Positions 19,204-28,282 of a stretch of 64,000 bases of DNA are shown one piece after another. The stretch covers positions 18,096 through 82,095 of the forward strand of contig JAJDOF010000035.1 in the NCBI GenBank assembly GCA_022340305.1, read 5' to 3'. A program made the translations under genes and the position numbers. The notes beneath the pieces are model-generated. The model was not told where the DNA came from. It saw only the letters and a list, made by a program, of their open reading frames with translations, and did no database searches. The DNA comes from Gammaproteobacteria bacterium. Its GTDB lineage: Bacteria; Pseudomonadota; Gammaproteobacteria; GCA-001735895. Positions within the stretch are counted from its first letter, which is position 1. Each line of letters begins with the position of its first letter.

Positions 19204-22008
19204 CTAATCGGCATCCTCGGGTTCATGGCGCGCAAGTCGAACACCGCGTTCGTCGATAATCAGTTCTTCGTCCTGATCGAGTACATAGCGTTTGGCTTTT
19301 TCCGGCAGATATACCTTGGTGCCGGGAACCGTGGCCTTATCAACGACCGCTTCATTGTTGAAGTGAATGATCTGTTTCCAGGTGCGCGTCAGATCGTCCG
19401 CGGTGATGACCAGCAGATCACCGGCCTCGGCAGCATTAAGTGCGTAATCAACTGCCGGTTCTTCGTCTGCGATGACGGTGATGTTGGCATCATCCACGCC
19501 GAACTCCATCAGGTACTTGCGCATCAGCTGAGGAATCTCGTCGTGGCTGCGCCCACGACGGTTGTTATCCGCCTTGCAGATGAAATGCGTAAACTGCGGC
19601 AGGCAGGCCTTCACCGAGTTGCGGATGTCTTCGTCGCGGCGATCGCCGGGAACCGAAAGCACGATTGTGCGCCGGCCCGCGGGTTCCAGCCTGCCAGCCA
19701 GTACCGCCATCGCGGCAAAACTGGCCGGGTTGTGGGCGTAATCAAGAATGACCTTGAAGGGGTGTTCGTTATAGACGTTGGTGCGTCCCGGGCTCTGGAA
19801 GAACGAGGTATCGAAGGTGCGCAAGCCGTTGCGAATGTGGTCGAGGTCCTTGCCGAAACTATAAGCCATGGCCGCCGCGAACATCGCGTTTTGTACGTTA
19901 TGCAGTGCCTTGCCTTCGATCGTCGCTGGTATCAGGTGGGTCCACAGCAAGGGGATGTGTGCACCGTTATCGTAGATGGTGATCATTTCGCCGTTCATAC
20001 CTTTTTCGAGCACGACGGCACGACCATTGGCGCGGATGTGCTCACGCACCAGTCCGTGAGTCGAATCCATGGTCACATAGCAAATGTGCTTGGCGCGGGT
20101 GTTATCGGCCATTTTCAGGCACAACTTGTCGTCGGCATTCAGTACGGCGGTGTCGTTGGCAATGCGTACCACGGTTTCCTTGACCTGCGCCAGCTGCTCC
20201 AGGGTTTCGATACCGCCGAGGCCCATGTGGTCTGCGGTAATATTGATGCAGGCGGCGACATCGCATTCGCGATAGCCGAGCCCGGCACGCAGGATGCCAC
20301 CGCGGGCCGTTTCAAGTACGGCAAAATCAATGGTCGGGTCGCGCAGAACGATCTGTGCCGATTGCGGTCCGGTCATGTCTCCCTTCACCGTAACGCGCCC
20401 GTCTACCTGGATGCCGCCGGTCGAAGTCATGCCGACGATATGACCGCAGGTTTGCATGATGTGCGCGAGCATGCGCGTGGTGGTCGTCTTGCCATTGGTG
20501 CCGGTAATCGCGGCAACCGGTATGCGGCTCGGAGTTCCCGGCGGGTACAGCATGTCGAGCACCTTGCCGGAAACGTCGCGCGACTGCCCCTCGCTCGGTG
20601 CGACGTGCATACGAAATCCGGGGCCGGCATTGACTTCGACGATGGCACCACCGACGTCTTTATAGGAAGAGGTGATGTCGTCGGTGATAAAGTCGACGCC
20701 ACCGATGTCAAGCCCGATCGCGCGAATCGCGCGTACCGCCATTTCACGGTTATCCGGGTGCACTACATCGGTCAAATCGATCGAGGTGCCACCGGTGGAC
20801 AGGTTGGCGGTGGCGCGCAGGAAAAAGACTTCATCCTTCTTCAGCACCGTGTTTTCATCGTAGCCGGCTTCTTCCAGCAATTCTTCAGCCTGTCCGTCAA
20901 TATCGATACGAGTGAGTACTTTTTCGTGGCCGATGCCGCGGCGTGGATCGGAATTGACGATATCGACAAGCTGCGCGATGGTCGATTTACCGTCGCCGAC
21001 GACATGACCCGGCACGCGCTTGGCGACGGCGACCAGCTCATTGTTGACTACCAGCATGCGATGATCGAATCCGCTAATGAAACTCTCGGCAATCACGTGA
21101 CGCGAACGACTTTGCGCCTTGGCAATATGATAAGCCTCGCGTACTTCCTCCTCGCTGTTCAGATTAATACAGACACCACGCCCGTGGTTGGCGTCCAGCG
21201 GCTTGATGACCACCGGATAACCCATGCGCTTAACCGCACTCACCGCGTCGTCTTCGCTGGCGAACATGGTTTGCTTGGGAACCGGCAAGCCCATATCACG
21301 CAACACGCTATGCGTGCCTTCCTTGTCGCTGGCAAGCGAAGTGGCAATGGTACCCGTGTCGCTGGTGACCGTCGCCTGAATACGTTTTTGATACTTGCCG
21401 TGGCCGAACTGCACCAGGCTGTATTCGTTCAGGCGTAACCAGGGTATGTTGCGTGCGACCGCTGCATCGACCAGCGACTGCGTGCTTGGCCCAAACTCGC
21501 GTTGTTGCGCACGCCTTACAAAGGCTTCGAGTTCTTGCTCAAAGTTGAATTCGGGATCGATGGGAAACTCGATTTGCTGTTGCAGCGGATCCGGTAACAA
21601 ATGCATTAACAGGCGCAACGCCAGATTTCCAGCCTCGATGCCCGCATCGCGCTGTTTGTAGGCATAAATCATGTTGTACATGCCCGGCTCCCCCGTGGTT
21701 CGAGTTTTGCCGAAGCTGACGCCGGAGCCGGCAATGTTTTGAATTTCGATCGCCACATGTTCCATGATGTGCCCCATCCAGGTGCCATCGTCTTCGGTCA
21801 GACGGCGGATGAAACCGCCCGGTTCCCCATAGGAACAGCCGTGTTCGGCCAGGCTCGGCAAGGCCTGTTGCAGGCCATCAGTAAACTCCCGACCACATTT
21901 CACCGAAGGCCATTCCACCAGGAGGCCGATATCGAGCACCATGCGAATGACCGGAAAATTTGCGTAAATGTTTGGGCCTACATAGACATTGGTTGCGGTA
22001 ATTTTCAT
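19204..22008 (-). CDS. cphA: Cyanophycin synthetase CphA
   Basis: Non-ribosomal enzyme that makes the storage polymer multi-L-arginyl-poly-L-aspartate. The 934-residue product has an N-terminal domain (1-160), an ATP-grasp domain about 220-480 (MGYPVVIKPLDANHGRGV) that adds aspartate, and a Mur-ligase domain from about 490. The Mur P-loop is ITGTNGKTTTTRML, with LETARGGILRAGLGY, NITADHMGLGG and ILDYAHNPASFAAM; this half adds arginine. Its ATG overlaps the cphB stop by four bases. A 737-codon ORF on the opposite strand is only an antisense shadow. Confidence 0.96.
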   Translation of the reverse strand: MKITATNVYVGPNIYANFPVIRMVLDIGLLVEWPSVKCGREFTDGLQQALPSLAEHGCSYGEPGGFIRRLTEDDGTWMGHIMEHVAIEIQNIAGSGVSFGKTRTTGEPGMYNMIYAYKQRDAGIEAGNLALRLLMHLLPDPLQQQIEFPIDPEFNFEQELEAFVRRAQQREFGPSTQSLVDAAVARNIPWLRLNEYSLVQFGHGKYQKRIQATVTSDTGTIATSLASDKEGTHSVLRDMGLPVPKQTMFASEDDAVSAVKRMGYPVVIKPLDANHGRGVCINLNSEEEVREAYHIAKAQSRSRHVIAESFISGFDHRMLVVNNELVAVAKRVPGHVVGDGKSTIAQLVDIVNSDPRRGIGHEKVLTRIDIDGQAEELLEEAGYDENTVLKKDEVFFLRATANLSTGGTSIDLTDVVHPDNREMAVRAIRAIGLDIGGVDFITDDITSSYKDVGGAIVEVNAGPGFRMHVAPSEGQSRDVSGKVLDMLYPPGTPSRIPVAAITGTNGKTTTTRMLAHIMQTCGHIVGMTSTGGIQVDGRVTVKGDMTGPQSAQIVLRDPTIDFAVLETARGGILRAGLGYRECDVAACINITADHMGLGGIETLEQLAQVKETVVRIANDTAVLNADDKLCLKMADNTRAKHICYVTMDSTHGLVREHIRANGRAVVLEKGMNGEMITIYDNGAHIPLLWTHLIPATIEGKALHNVQNAMFAAAMAYSFGKDLDHIRNGLRTFDTSFFQSPGRTNVYNEHPFKVILDYAHNPASFAAMAVLAGRLEPAGRRTIVLSVPGDRRDEDIRNSVKACLPQFTHFICKADNNRRGRSHDEIPQLMRKYLMEFGVDDANITVIADEEPAVDYALNAAEAGDLLVITADDLTRTWKQIIHFNNEAVVDKATVPGTKVYLPEKAKRYVLDQDEELIIDERGVRLARHEPEDAD

Positions 22009-22844
22009 TTAATGCCTCGCTTTTTCGGTGGATAGGGTTTGCGCTCGTGTATGTCGAAATGGCAGCCCCGGGAAAGGATGTGCAATTTCAGATCGAGGAG
22101 ACTGAGTGATTCGTTTTTCTTGGCGCGATCCATCGATGAATAACTCAGGTTCTCCGGATCGATAATTGTGACCGAACCGCTACCCTCGACTTCGAATACC
22201 TGGTCGGGTCCGATAAAGATGGCAGTATCTTCGTCGATGCCGACTCCCATCATAAAAGGGTTATAGGAAACGGCGGTGAGCAATCGACCCAGGCGATCGC
22301 GCTGGCTGAAGTGTTGATCGATGATGACCGCGTTGGTAAGACCCAGGCCCGGCGCCAGGTTGACGCCATCGGCCTGCGGTGAAAGCCCCATGGAACCACC
22401 GGCAATCATGTGCTCCGGCATGATGGCGGCACCGGCCGAGGTGCCGGCCACGTGAACACCGGCGGCATTGAGCCGACGTACCTTCTGTGCCACCAGGGTG
22501 CCGCCGAGTATCGTCGACAGGCGCAGTTGATTGCCACCGGTTATAAAGATACCGGTGGCTTTGTCGAGTTGCTCGATGTACTCGGCACGATCGGCATCGG
22601 AACGTTCGCTTATCGGCAGGGAAACGGCATCCTTGACCCCGATCCTGGCAAATATGTCGATGTAACGATCGCCGGTGTCGGGTAGATTTGAGGCGGTTGG
22701 AATGATAACGATGCGGGCGCGGCGACCGCCACACAGGCGCACGAAACGCCTCAGTACCCGCATCGAGCCGGTGCGTTCTTCGGCGCCACCGATAGGAATG
22801 ACGTAACCGCGAAGCTGATCGCCATTTTTTGGAGAAGGACTCAT
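22005..22844 (-). CDS. cphB: Cyanophycinase CphB
   Basis: Serine exopeptidase of family S51 that cuts cyanophycin into beta-Asp-Arg dipeptides. The 279-residue product has the nucleophile elbow GTSAGA with the catalytic serine at 136. Other family motifs are YVIPIGGAEER, IPTAS, FITGGNQLRL and the DQHFSQRDRLGRL segment. No signal peptide is seen, so it acts on intracellular granules. Downstream cphA overlaps by four bases and iadA lies 16 bases upstream, tying synthesis and breakdown into one transcript. Confidence 0.95.
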   Translation of the reverse strand: MSPSPKNGDQLRGYVIPIGGAEERTGSMRVLRRFVRLCGGRRARIVIIPTASNLPDTGDRYIDIFARIGVKDAVSLPISERSDADRAEYIEQLDKATGIFITGGNQLRLSTILGGTLVAQKVRRLNAAGVHVAGTSAGAAIMPEHMIAGGSMGLSPQADGVNLAPGLGLTNAVIIDQHFSQRDRLGRLLTAVSYNPFMMGVGIDEDTAIFIGPDQVFEVEGSGSVTIIDPENLSYSSMDRAKKNESLSLLDLKLHILSRGCHFDIHERKPYPPKKRGIK

Positions 22845-22860
22845 AAAACTCTCTGTGAGG

Positions 22861-24024
22861 TTACGGTTCGAACAGACCGCTTACCAATTGCTTGTTATTT
22901 TTTACCTGCCAGACGCCCCGGGCCATGACGGAATCGACGCGGTTGGCCTGGTCCAGTACCACCAGATCGGCATCGAAACCAGTCGCGATCCGGCCTTTAT
23001 TAACCAGTTTGAGCAGTTGAGCGACGTTGCTGGTCATCAAGGGTAACACCGTCTGCTCGGGCAGACCACGATCGAGCAGGGATTTGATACAGTGCGCCAT
23101 AGCCGAGCAACTGGCAAAGCCCATTCTCAGTAATTCGCCCTGTTCATTGAAGTGTGGCAGGCAACCACCTCCATCAGAACTGATGGTTAATTTACTCGGG
23201 TCACAACCCTTATCGAAGTAGCGCTCGACGGCATCCTCGGCCGACCAGCCCTCGTCGCCCGAATCTGAAGGGAACGCGGTCAGATCGACATTGCAGCCCT
23301 GCGCTGTTAGTTCGCAGGCCTCTTCGAACAGAGGTTTGTTTCGATTGACGTGGGTGGGATTAAATACGCGCGCCGGTATTTCGCTGCAAGCGAGACTGTC
23401 GCGTATCAATTCCAGGCCGCGTTTGCCGTCGCCGAGATGAAAATGAACAATCCCGGCCTTTCCGGTCATCAAACCGGCGACGTGTGCTTCGCTTGCCAGG
23501 CGTAGAATCTCATCGAGAGTAGGCTGGCTGGAGCGATGGTCGCTGATGGCAACCTCGCCAACGCCGATAACAGGTTCCAGATTGACAATGTCACCGCGCA
23601 CCGATCCGGTTAAGGTCGCGACCGGGATGTGATAGCCACCGGTATAGCACCAGGCGGACAAGCCTTCTTCGCGCAAGCCCATGACCTGGCTGAGCAGATT
23701 TTGCGGTGAACGGGTCAAATCGTCGGTGCCGAGCAATCCGATCACCGAGGTAACGCCCGCGCTGGTAATCTGGCTCAGCGCCAGCGGCGGTACGCGTGTT
23801 GACGGGCCGGCTTCGCCACCACCGCCGGTAAGATGCGTGTGCGCATCGATCAGGCCCGGGACCAGGCGCGCACCACTGAGGTCGGTTTCATTGATCTCAA
23901 GCGCATCGTCCAGCCGAGGCAGCTGTTCACCGATAAAGACGATCTTGCCGGCACAAACCAGCAGATGGCGAATACCCAGCGGCGCCGGGCTAAACAGGTT
24001 AGCGTTGGTAATCAGTTCGAACAT
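22861..24024 (-). CDS. iadA: Isoaspartyl dipeptidase IadA (beta-Asp-Arg dipeptide cleavage)
   Basis: Amidohydrolase-family zinc peptidase that splits beta-aspartyl dipeptides; in this operon it would turn the CphB product beta-Asp-Arg into aspartate and arginine. The 387-residue product has GLIDAHTHLTGGGGEAG with metal-binding histidines, then AISDHRSSQPT, FHLGDGKRG, NPTHVNRN and TISSDGGGCLP. Where E. coli IadA has a carbamylated lysine two residues before AISDHRS, a glutamate stands here (GVGEVAISDH). First gene of the cyanophycin operon. Confidence 0.92.
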   Translation of the reverse strand: MFELITNANLFSPAPLGIRHLLVCAGKIVFIGEQLPRLDDALEINETDLSGARLVPGLIDAHTHLTGGGGEAGPSTRVPPLALSQITSAGVTSVIGLLGTDDLTRSPQNLLSQVMGLREEGLSAWCYTGGYHIPVATLTGSVRGDIVNLEPVIGVGEVAISDHRSSQPTLDEILRLASEAHVAGLMTGKAGIVHFHLGDGKRGLELIRDSLACSEIPARVFNPTHVNRNKPLFEEACELTAQGCNVDLTAFPSDSGDEGWSAEDAVERYFDKGCDPSKLTISSDGGGCLPHFNEQGELLRMGFASCSAMAHCIKSLLDRGLPEQTVLPLMTSNVAQLLKLVNKGRIATGFDADLVVLDQANRVDSVMARGVWQVKNNKQLVSGLFEP

Positions 24025-24189
24025 CGGCTCGGGAACCTGCGCACAGGCACTGGGAATGAAGCGCAGTATTCTAACAAGCCCGCTGAAAATACCCCAGAGA
24101 TTTCATTTCAGCCGTGGCCAATCATCTATAGCTGCCACGCCTTGAGGCGCGTATCGAGCCAGGCCGACCCGGCGCGCGCGTAGTGCGGC

Positions 24190-24810
24190 TCAGTCGAGGT
24201 CCTTGAGTAGCGAATCGCGGGTCGCGCCAACGAGCGCAAGATCGTAGGTATAAACCGGGTGCTGCACACCGATATGCCAGTCGGCGCCGGCTTTCAGCTC
24301 TGCGGCCAATGCCTCCGTCAGTTCAAAACGCATGAAGTGCACTGCCGAAGTCTTGGTCGCGGTGGAACGCCCCAGGTCTTCATCGGCAATCGACCAGATC
24401 TTGTCGTGCTCGGCGATCTGCATCCACAGCAGATCCTCGATCCCAACCATCTTTTCGAGCTGTGCGGCACGTATTATGGGATCTGCGTATTCGATCATGA
24501 AGGTAGCTTTGAAATTACAGCCATCGGGAATCAACGGGTTATAGGCTTCGAGTTCCTCGTTGATGCCATCGGCTTCGAACACCTTCTCGATGCGCAGCAT
24601 TTCCTGGATCTGGTACAGCAGGGTTAAGCGATCTTCGAAATAAAGCGTGGTGTTAGGGCCAAGCGCGACCTGGCGGTTTTTCTTGTGCGCCAGCACCTGC
24701 TGACGAAAACTGTCACGTTTCTCGGCGTACTGCTCGAGGCTCATCAGATCGCCGCGGGTTATCAGGCGCGTATTGGGTTGGGTATTGGGACCTGTCATCG
24801 TTGACTCCAT
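24190..24810 (-). CDS. DUF3501 family protein
   Basis: A 206-residue soluble protein of unknown function. Recognisable are LITRGDLMSLEQYAEKR near the start, LYFEDRLTLLYQIQEMLR, and the C-terminal VHFMRFELTEALAAEL typical of DUF3501. Genes of this family usually follow an Fe-S oxidoreductase and a rubrerythrin, exactly as here. ATG 24810 lies three bases after the upstream stop; a second ATG at 24798 has GGAG six bases upstream and is equally plausible. Confidence 0.83.
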   Translation of the reverse strand: MESTMTGPNTQPNTRLITRGDLMSLEQYAEKRDSFRQQVLAHKKNRQVALGPNTTLYFEDRLTLLYQIQEMLRIEKVFEADGINEELEAYNPLIPDGCNFKATFMIEYADPIIRAAQLEKMVGIEDLLWMQIAEHDKIWSIADEDLGRSTATKTSAVHFMRFELTEALAAELKAGADWHIGVQHPVYTYDLALVGATRDSLLKDLD

Positions 24811-24813
24811 CGT

Positions 24814-26151
24814 TCAGACTCCGTAAGCCTGGCGCAACAGGCTGATCGGGTGTTGGGTTTTACTGCCGTCGTTGAGGCCTGCCGAGATATGCTGCCCGGC
24901 CATGGGGCAATCGCTGGCATAGGCATCGGGCTCAGCCTTGCGTACGCGGTTGACCACCGGCTTGCAGATTTTCATCGAGGTATCGTGGAACTCCTGCTTG
25001 ATGGCATACGTGCCATCGTGACCGGAGCAACGCTCGATGACCTCGATTTCGGTTTCTGGAATCAACGCCAGGATATCACGCGTCTTCAGACCGATTCGCT
25101 GTACCCGCTGGTGGCAGGCAACGTGGTAGGCGATCTTGCCGATAGTACCGCTGAAATCAAGATTCATCAGTCCGGCCTTGTGGCGCAGGGCAAGATACTC
25201 GAAGGGATCGAAGAAGGCTTGCCGGACTTTTTCAACGTCTGCGTCTGCGGGGAACATCAATGGCAATTCCTGTTTGAATTGCAGCGTGCAGGATGGTACC
25301 GGAGAGATAATATCCCAGCCATCGTCCACCAGCCCGGCCAGCAACGGGATGTTGTGGTTTTTCAATTTCTCGACCGAGTCCAAATCTCCCAGCTCAAGCT
25401 TGGGCATGCCACAACAAACGGTGTTCTTCACAATCATGGTCTGGATTTGATTGTGTTCGAACACCGCCAGCAAATCCTCACCGATCAACGGTTCATTGTA
25501 TTGACCATAGCAGGTGGCAAAGATCGCCACCTTGCCGCTGGTGCGCTCGGTTGCAGTAATTTCGATATCGGCTGGCTGGTGTTGCGCACTGCGTCTGCTC
25601 AGGGTATTGCTGTGGTACTCGGGCAGGCGCGCCTCGGCATGAATCTCCAGCGCAGATTCCAGCAGTGCACGAGTGTGTTCGTTTCTGTTGACAGCATTGA
25701 CGACGTTGACAACGATCGGAATGCTGGCGAGCTTGCCGATGGCGTCGGTCGAAGTGATAATCTTGTCGCGCAGCTTGCTGCGCCCCTGTTTGTATCCGAG
25801 TGCTTTGGCGCGCAGCATCAGGTGCGGGAAGTCAACGTTCCATTCGTGCGGTGGGACATATGGACACTTGGTCAGATAGCAGAGATCGCACAGGTAACAG
25901 TGATCTACGACCTTCCAGTAGTCCTTACGCTCTACACCGTCGACTTCCATGGTTGTAGACTCGTCCACCAGGTCAAACAGCGTCGGGAACGAGTTGCACA
26001 GGCTGACGCAACGCCGACAGCCGTGACAGATGTCAAAAACGCGTTCGAGTTCGTCAAATATCGCAGTTTCGTTATAAAAATCCGGCTCATTTTGACCGAG
26101 CGGATGGCGCGTGGGCGCATCGAGACTGCCTTCACGGGATGCAGTGGACAT
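24814..26151 (-). CDS. Fe-S oxidoreductase (GlpC/heterodisulfide-reductase-like)
   Basis: A 445-residue cytoplasmic protein. Two N-terminal ferredoxin-type motifs, CHGCRRCVSLC and CYLCDLCYLTKCP, would bind 4Fe-4S clusters. Two CCG-type repeats follow (VCCGMPKLEL, HVACHQRVQRIG) with ERCSGHDGTYA and DCPMAGQH. This is the layout of GlpC and HdrB-like subunits. The track ORF starts at a TTG (26193) inside a hairpin; ATG 26151 (MSTASREG) is preferred. Its place between rubrerythrin and DUF3501 suggests an oxidative-stress electron path; the substrate is unknown. Confidence 0.85.
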   Translation of the reverse strand: MSTASREGSLDAPTRHPLGQNEPDFYNETAIFDELERVFDICHGCRRCVSLCNSFPTLFDLVDESTTMEVDGVERKDYWKVVDHCYLCDLCYLTKCPYVPPHEWNVDFPHLMLRAKALGYKQGRSKLRDKIITSTDAIGKLASIPIVVNVVNAVNRNEHTRALLESALEIHAEARLPEYHSNTLSRRSAQHQPADIEITATERTSGKVAIFATCYGQYNEPLIGEDLLAVFEHNQIQTMIVKNTVCCGMPKLELGDLDSVEKLKNHNIPLLAGLVDDGWDIISPVPSCTLQFKQELPLMFPADADVEKVRQAFFDPFEYLALRHKAGLMNLDFSGTIGKIAYHVACHQRVQRIGLKTRDILALIPETEIEVIERCSGHDGTYAIKQEFHDTSMKICKPVVNRVRKAEPDAYASDCPMAGQHISAGLNDGSKTQHPISLLRQAYGV

Positions 26152-26167
26152 GTGTATTGCCGGTGTT

Positions 26168-26195
26168 GATTGCCGGACCCGAGGGTCCGGCAATC
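26168..26195 (-). terminator. Perfect 13-base inverted repeat between rubrerythrin and the Fe-S gene
   Basis: GATTGCCGGACCC and GGGTCCGGCAATC separated by two bases give a very stable hairpin just after the rubrerythrin stop. There is no T tract on the minus strand, so it is more likely an attenuator or RNA-processing/stability element that sets rubrerythrin above its downstream genes than a full terminator. Confidence 0.65.
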
Positions 26196-26203
26196 AGGTT
26201 GAG

Positions 26204-26623
26204 TTAAACGTCGAGGTTGTCGAGCGCCTTCTGGAACCGGTTTGCGTGTGAGCGCTCGGCTTTCGCCAGCGTTTCAAACCAGTCCGCGATCTCATCAAAG
26301 CTCTCATCACGAGCAGTTTTCGCCATGCCCGGATACATGTCGGTGTATTCGTGGGTTTCACCGGCAATTGAAGCCTTGAGGTTCAGCTCGGTACTGCCGA
26401 TCGGCAGTCCCGTCGCCGGATCACCGACTTCTTCGAGGTATTCGAGGTGACCGTGTGCGTGACCGGTTTCACCTTCTGCAGTGGAGCGGAATACCGCTGA
26501 TACGTCGTTGAAACCTTCAACGTCTGCCTTGGCGGCAAAATACAGGTAACGGCGATTAGCCTGGGACTCGCCAGCGAATGCGTCTTTCAGATTTTGCTCG
26601 GTTTTCGATCCTTTAAGGGACAT
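26204..26623 (-). CDS. Rubrerythrin-family diiron protein
   Basis: A 139-residue ferritin-like diiron protein that reduces hydrogen peroxide in rubrerythrins. Ligand motifs are [15 protein letters not shown] near residue 18, [14 protein letters not shown] near 52, [10 protein letters not shown] near 86, and a final [11 protein letters not shown] near 121. The C-terminal rubredoxin domain of classical rubrerythrin is absent, so electrons must come from a partner, plausibly the adjacent Fe-S protein. GGAGG precedes the ATG by six bases. Confidence 0.93.
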   Translation of the reverse strand: MSLKGSKTEQNLKDAFAGESQANRRYLYFAAKADVEGFNDVSAVFRSTAEGETGHAHGHLEYLEEVGDPATGLPIGSTELNLKASIAGETHEYTDMYPGMAKTARDESFDEIADWFETLAKAERSHANRFQKALDNLDV

Positions 26624-26784
26624 GATGCCTCCAGTTGTTGACAGGGTTGTCTTGTTCGAGGGGCGTATGGTAGCAAGACCGGAGCATAAATGAAGTTAAT
26701 TTTATTTATATTATTGATTGGGATTTGCTATTTATGACTTAAAACATAATGCCTCTTGCCGGCGGTCGAAAAATTTCCGAGCGG

Positions 26785-27006
26785 TTAGTTTTGGGACAAA
26801 TGCCCATAGTGCTGGAGTCGGTGTCTGGTCGGGTCCTGCAGGTAAAGATCGCGATTGCGCTCGGACTCGAAATAGATGACCAGGCTATCATCGTCGACAT
26901 TTGCGATGACATAGGGCATATCGACCAGTTGGGTCAGTGATTTACCGGTAATCGGGTCAATAGTTTCAATGCGATACATCTTCAATACCCCCGTGTTGAA
27001 TTGCAT
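26785..27006 (-). CDS. Small hypothetical protein (73 aa)
   Basis: I do not recognise the family. A consensus AGGAGG (27010-27015) lies three bases upstream of ATG 27006, supporting translation, though the spacing is tight. The product is soluble. The sequence after residue 10 reads as a small beta-rich domain (MYRIETIDPITGK, LVDMPYVIANVDDD) and ends in a charged HRLQHYGHLSQN. It has its own AT-rich flanks between the rubrerythrin and kinase genes. Confidence 0.6.
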   Translation of the reverse strand: MQFNTGVLKMYRIETIDPITGKSLTQLVDMPYVIANVDDDSLVIYFESERNRDLYLQDPTRHRLQHYGHLSQN

Positions 27007-27163
27007 GAACCTCCTATATATAGATGCTTAACGCCGATAATTGAAGCGGAATCGGATGTTTTGAATGAGTTAATTTTTTTTCGCAAACGAATCAAAAGAT
27101 TACCCTGTGTTGCTGAGAATACGGTTAAAATGCGCGAATTAAGCCACTGAAACAAGGACTTTT

Positions 27164-28168
27164 ATGAAAAAGTATGACGTCTATGGGATCGGTAATGCGC
27201 TGGTCGATATCGAATATCACGCGACCCCGCAGCGGCTCGCCGAGCTGGACATCGAAAAGGGTGTGATGACGCTCATCGACGAGCAGCGTCAGAACAGCCT
27301 GGTGGCTCAGCTGAAAGATTCGCACGAAAGCATGACCTGTGGTGGTTCGGCTGCCAACAGCATCATTGCGCTGGCCCAAATGGGCGCTAAAACCCATTTC
27401 GACGGCCGGGTCTCCCACGACATGACGGGGCAGATATTCGCGCGTGATCTGCATGACTCCGGCGTTCATTCAAGTCTCGACAGCAAAATCCTGCCAAACG
27501 GTATCACCGGAAAATGCCTGGTGTTTGTCACCCCGGACGCCGATCGCACCATGAATACTTTCCTCGGTGTCAGCGGTCAGCTCGATAGCACTGACATCGA
27601 TATCGAGGCGATCAAGCATTCAAACGCGGTCTATATCGAGGGCTACCTGGCGAGCGCCGACAACGCTCGCGACAGCGCCATCGAGGTCAGGCGTATTGCC
27701 GAAAGGCGCAAAATCATGACTTGCTTGACGCTATCGGATCCGAACATGGTCAAGTTTTTTCGCGGCTCAATTGAAGCCATGATAGGCGACGGTGTCGATC
27801 TGCTATTCGCCAATGAGGATGAAGCCATGGAACTGGCAGCTAGCGATAATCTCGCCGACGCGGTGAGCCTGTTCAAGAAGCTTGCTGGCAAGTTCGCAAT
27901 CACCCGCGGCAGTCAAGGGGCATTGCTGTTCGATGGCATCTCGGAGATTGAGATCAAACCCCGCCCAGTCGAGGCGATCGATACCCTCGGCGCGGGCGAC
28001 ATGTTTGCCGGCGCGATGTTGTACGGCTTGTCGCAGGGCATGAATTTCCAACGTGCGGGCGATTTGGCATCGCTGGCATCGGCGAAGATTGTTACCCAGT
28101 TCGGTCCGCGTCTGCGTGCTGAACAGACGCAGGAATTGCTGTCCTCATTTCACCGGGACAATGCATAA
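27164..28168 (+). CDS. PfkB-family kinase (adenosine kinase type)
   Basis: A 334-residue ribokinase-fold sugar/nucleoside kinase. Visible are the N-terminal YGIGNALVDIEY, the substrate-lid MTCGGSAANSIIALAQMG near 60-77, and the C-terminal PfkB signature DTLGAGDMFAGAM near 269 with the catalytic aspartate. The overall pattern is that of bacterial adenosine kinase-like proteins, which would return adenosine to AMP, but substrate cannot be fixed from motifs. It stands alone with its own upstream region. Confidence 0.85.
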   Translation: MKKYDVYGIGNALVDIEYHATPQRLAELDIEKGVMTLIDEQRQNSLVAQLKDSHESMTCGGSAANSIIALAQMGAKTHFDGRVSHDMTGQIFARDLHDSGVHSSLDSKILPNGITGKCLVFVTPDADRTMNTFLGVSGQLDSTDIDIEAIKHSNAVYIEGYLASADNARDSAIEVRRIAERRKIMTCLTLSDPNMVKFFRGSIEAMIGDGVDLLFANEDEAMELAASDNLADAVSLFKKLAGKFAITRGSQGALLFDGISEIEIKPRPVEAIDTLGAGDMFAGAMLYGLSQGMNFQRAGDLASLASAKIVTQFGPRLRAEQTQELLSSFHRDNA

Positions 28169-28282
28169 ATCATGCAGCTTTGCGCAGATTGATAAATTTT
28201 CCAGCTAAGCTCTGGCAATTAATCGCACGATAGTTAAGAATACCCGGCCCTTTACACCGGCAACAGCGGCCCACAAGACCTA

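Noticed and set aside
19225-21438. 737-codon ORF on the plus strand opposite cphA
   Set aside because: Antisense shadow from codon bias; no family motif, and cphA on the other strand is unmistakable.
24070-24189. Short open frame after DUF3501 ending GSAWLDTRLKAWQL
   Set aside because: Reads protein-like but has only about 34 codons with a TTG start inside DUF3501; too little to support a gene.
24850-26169. 439-codon ORF on the plus strand
   Set aside because: Antisense to the Fe-S oxidoreductase; its product has no recognisable features.
26690-26730. TTGATTGGGATTTG near the rubrerythrin promoter as an FNR site
   Set aside because: Only one half-site matches; the second half is not ATCAA.
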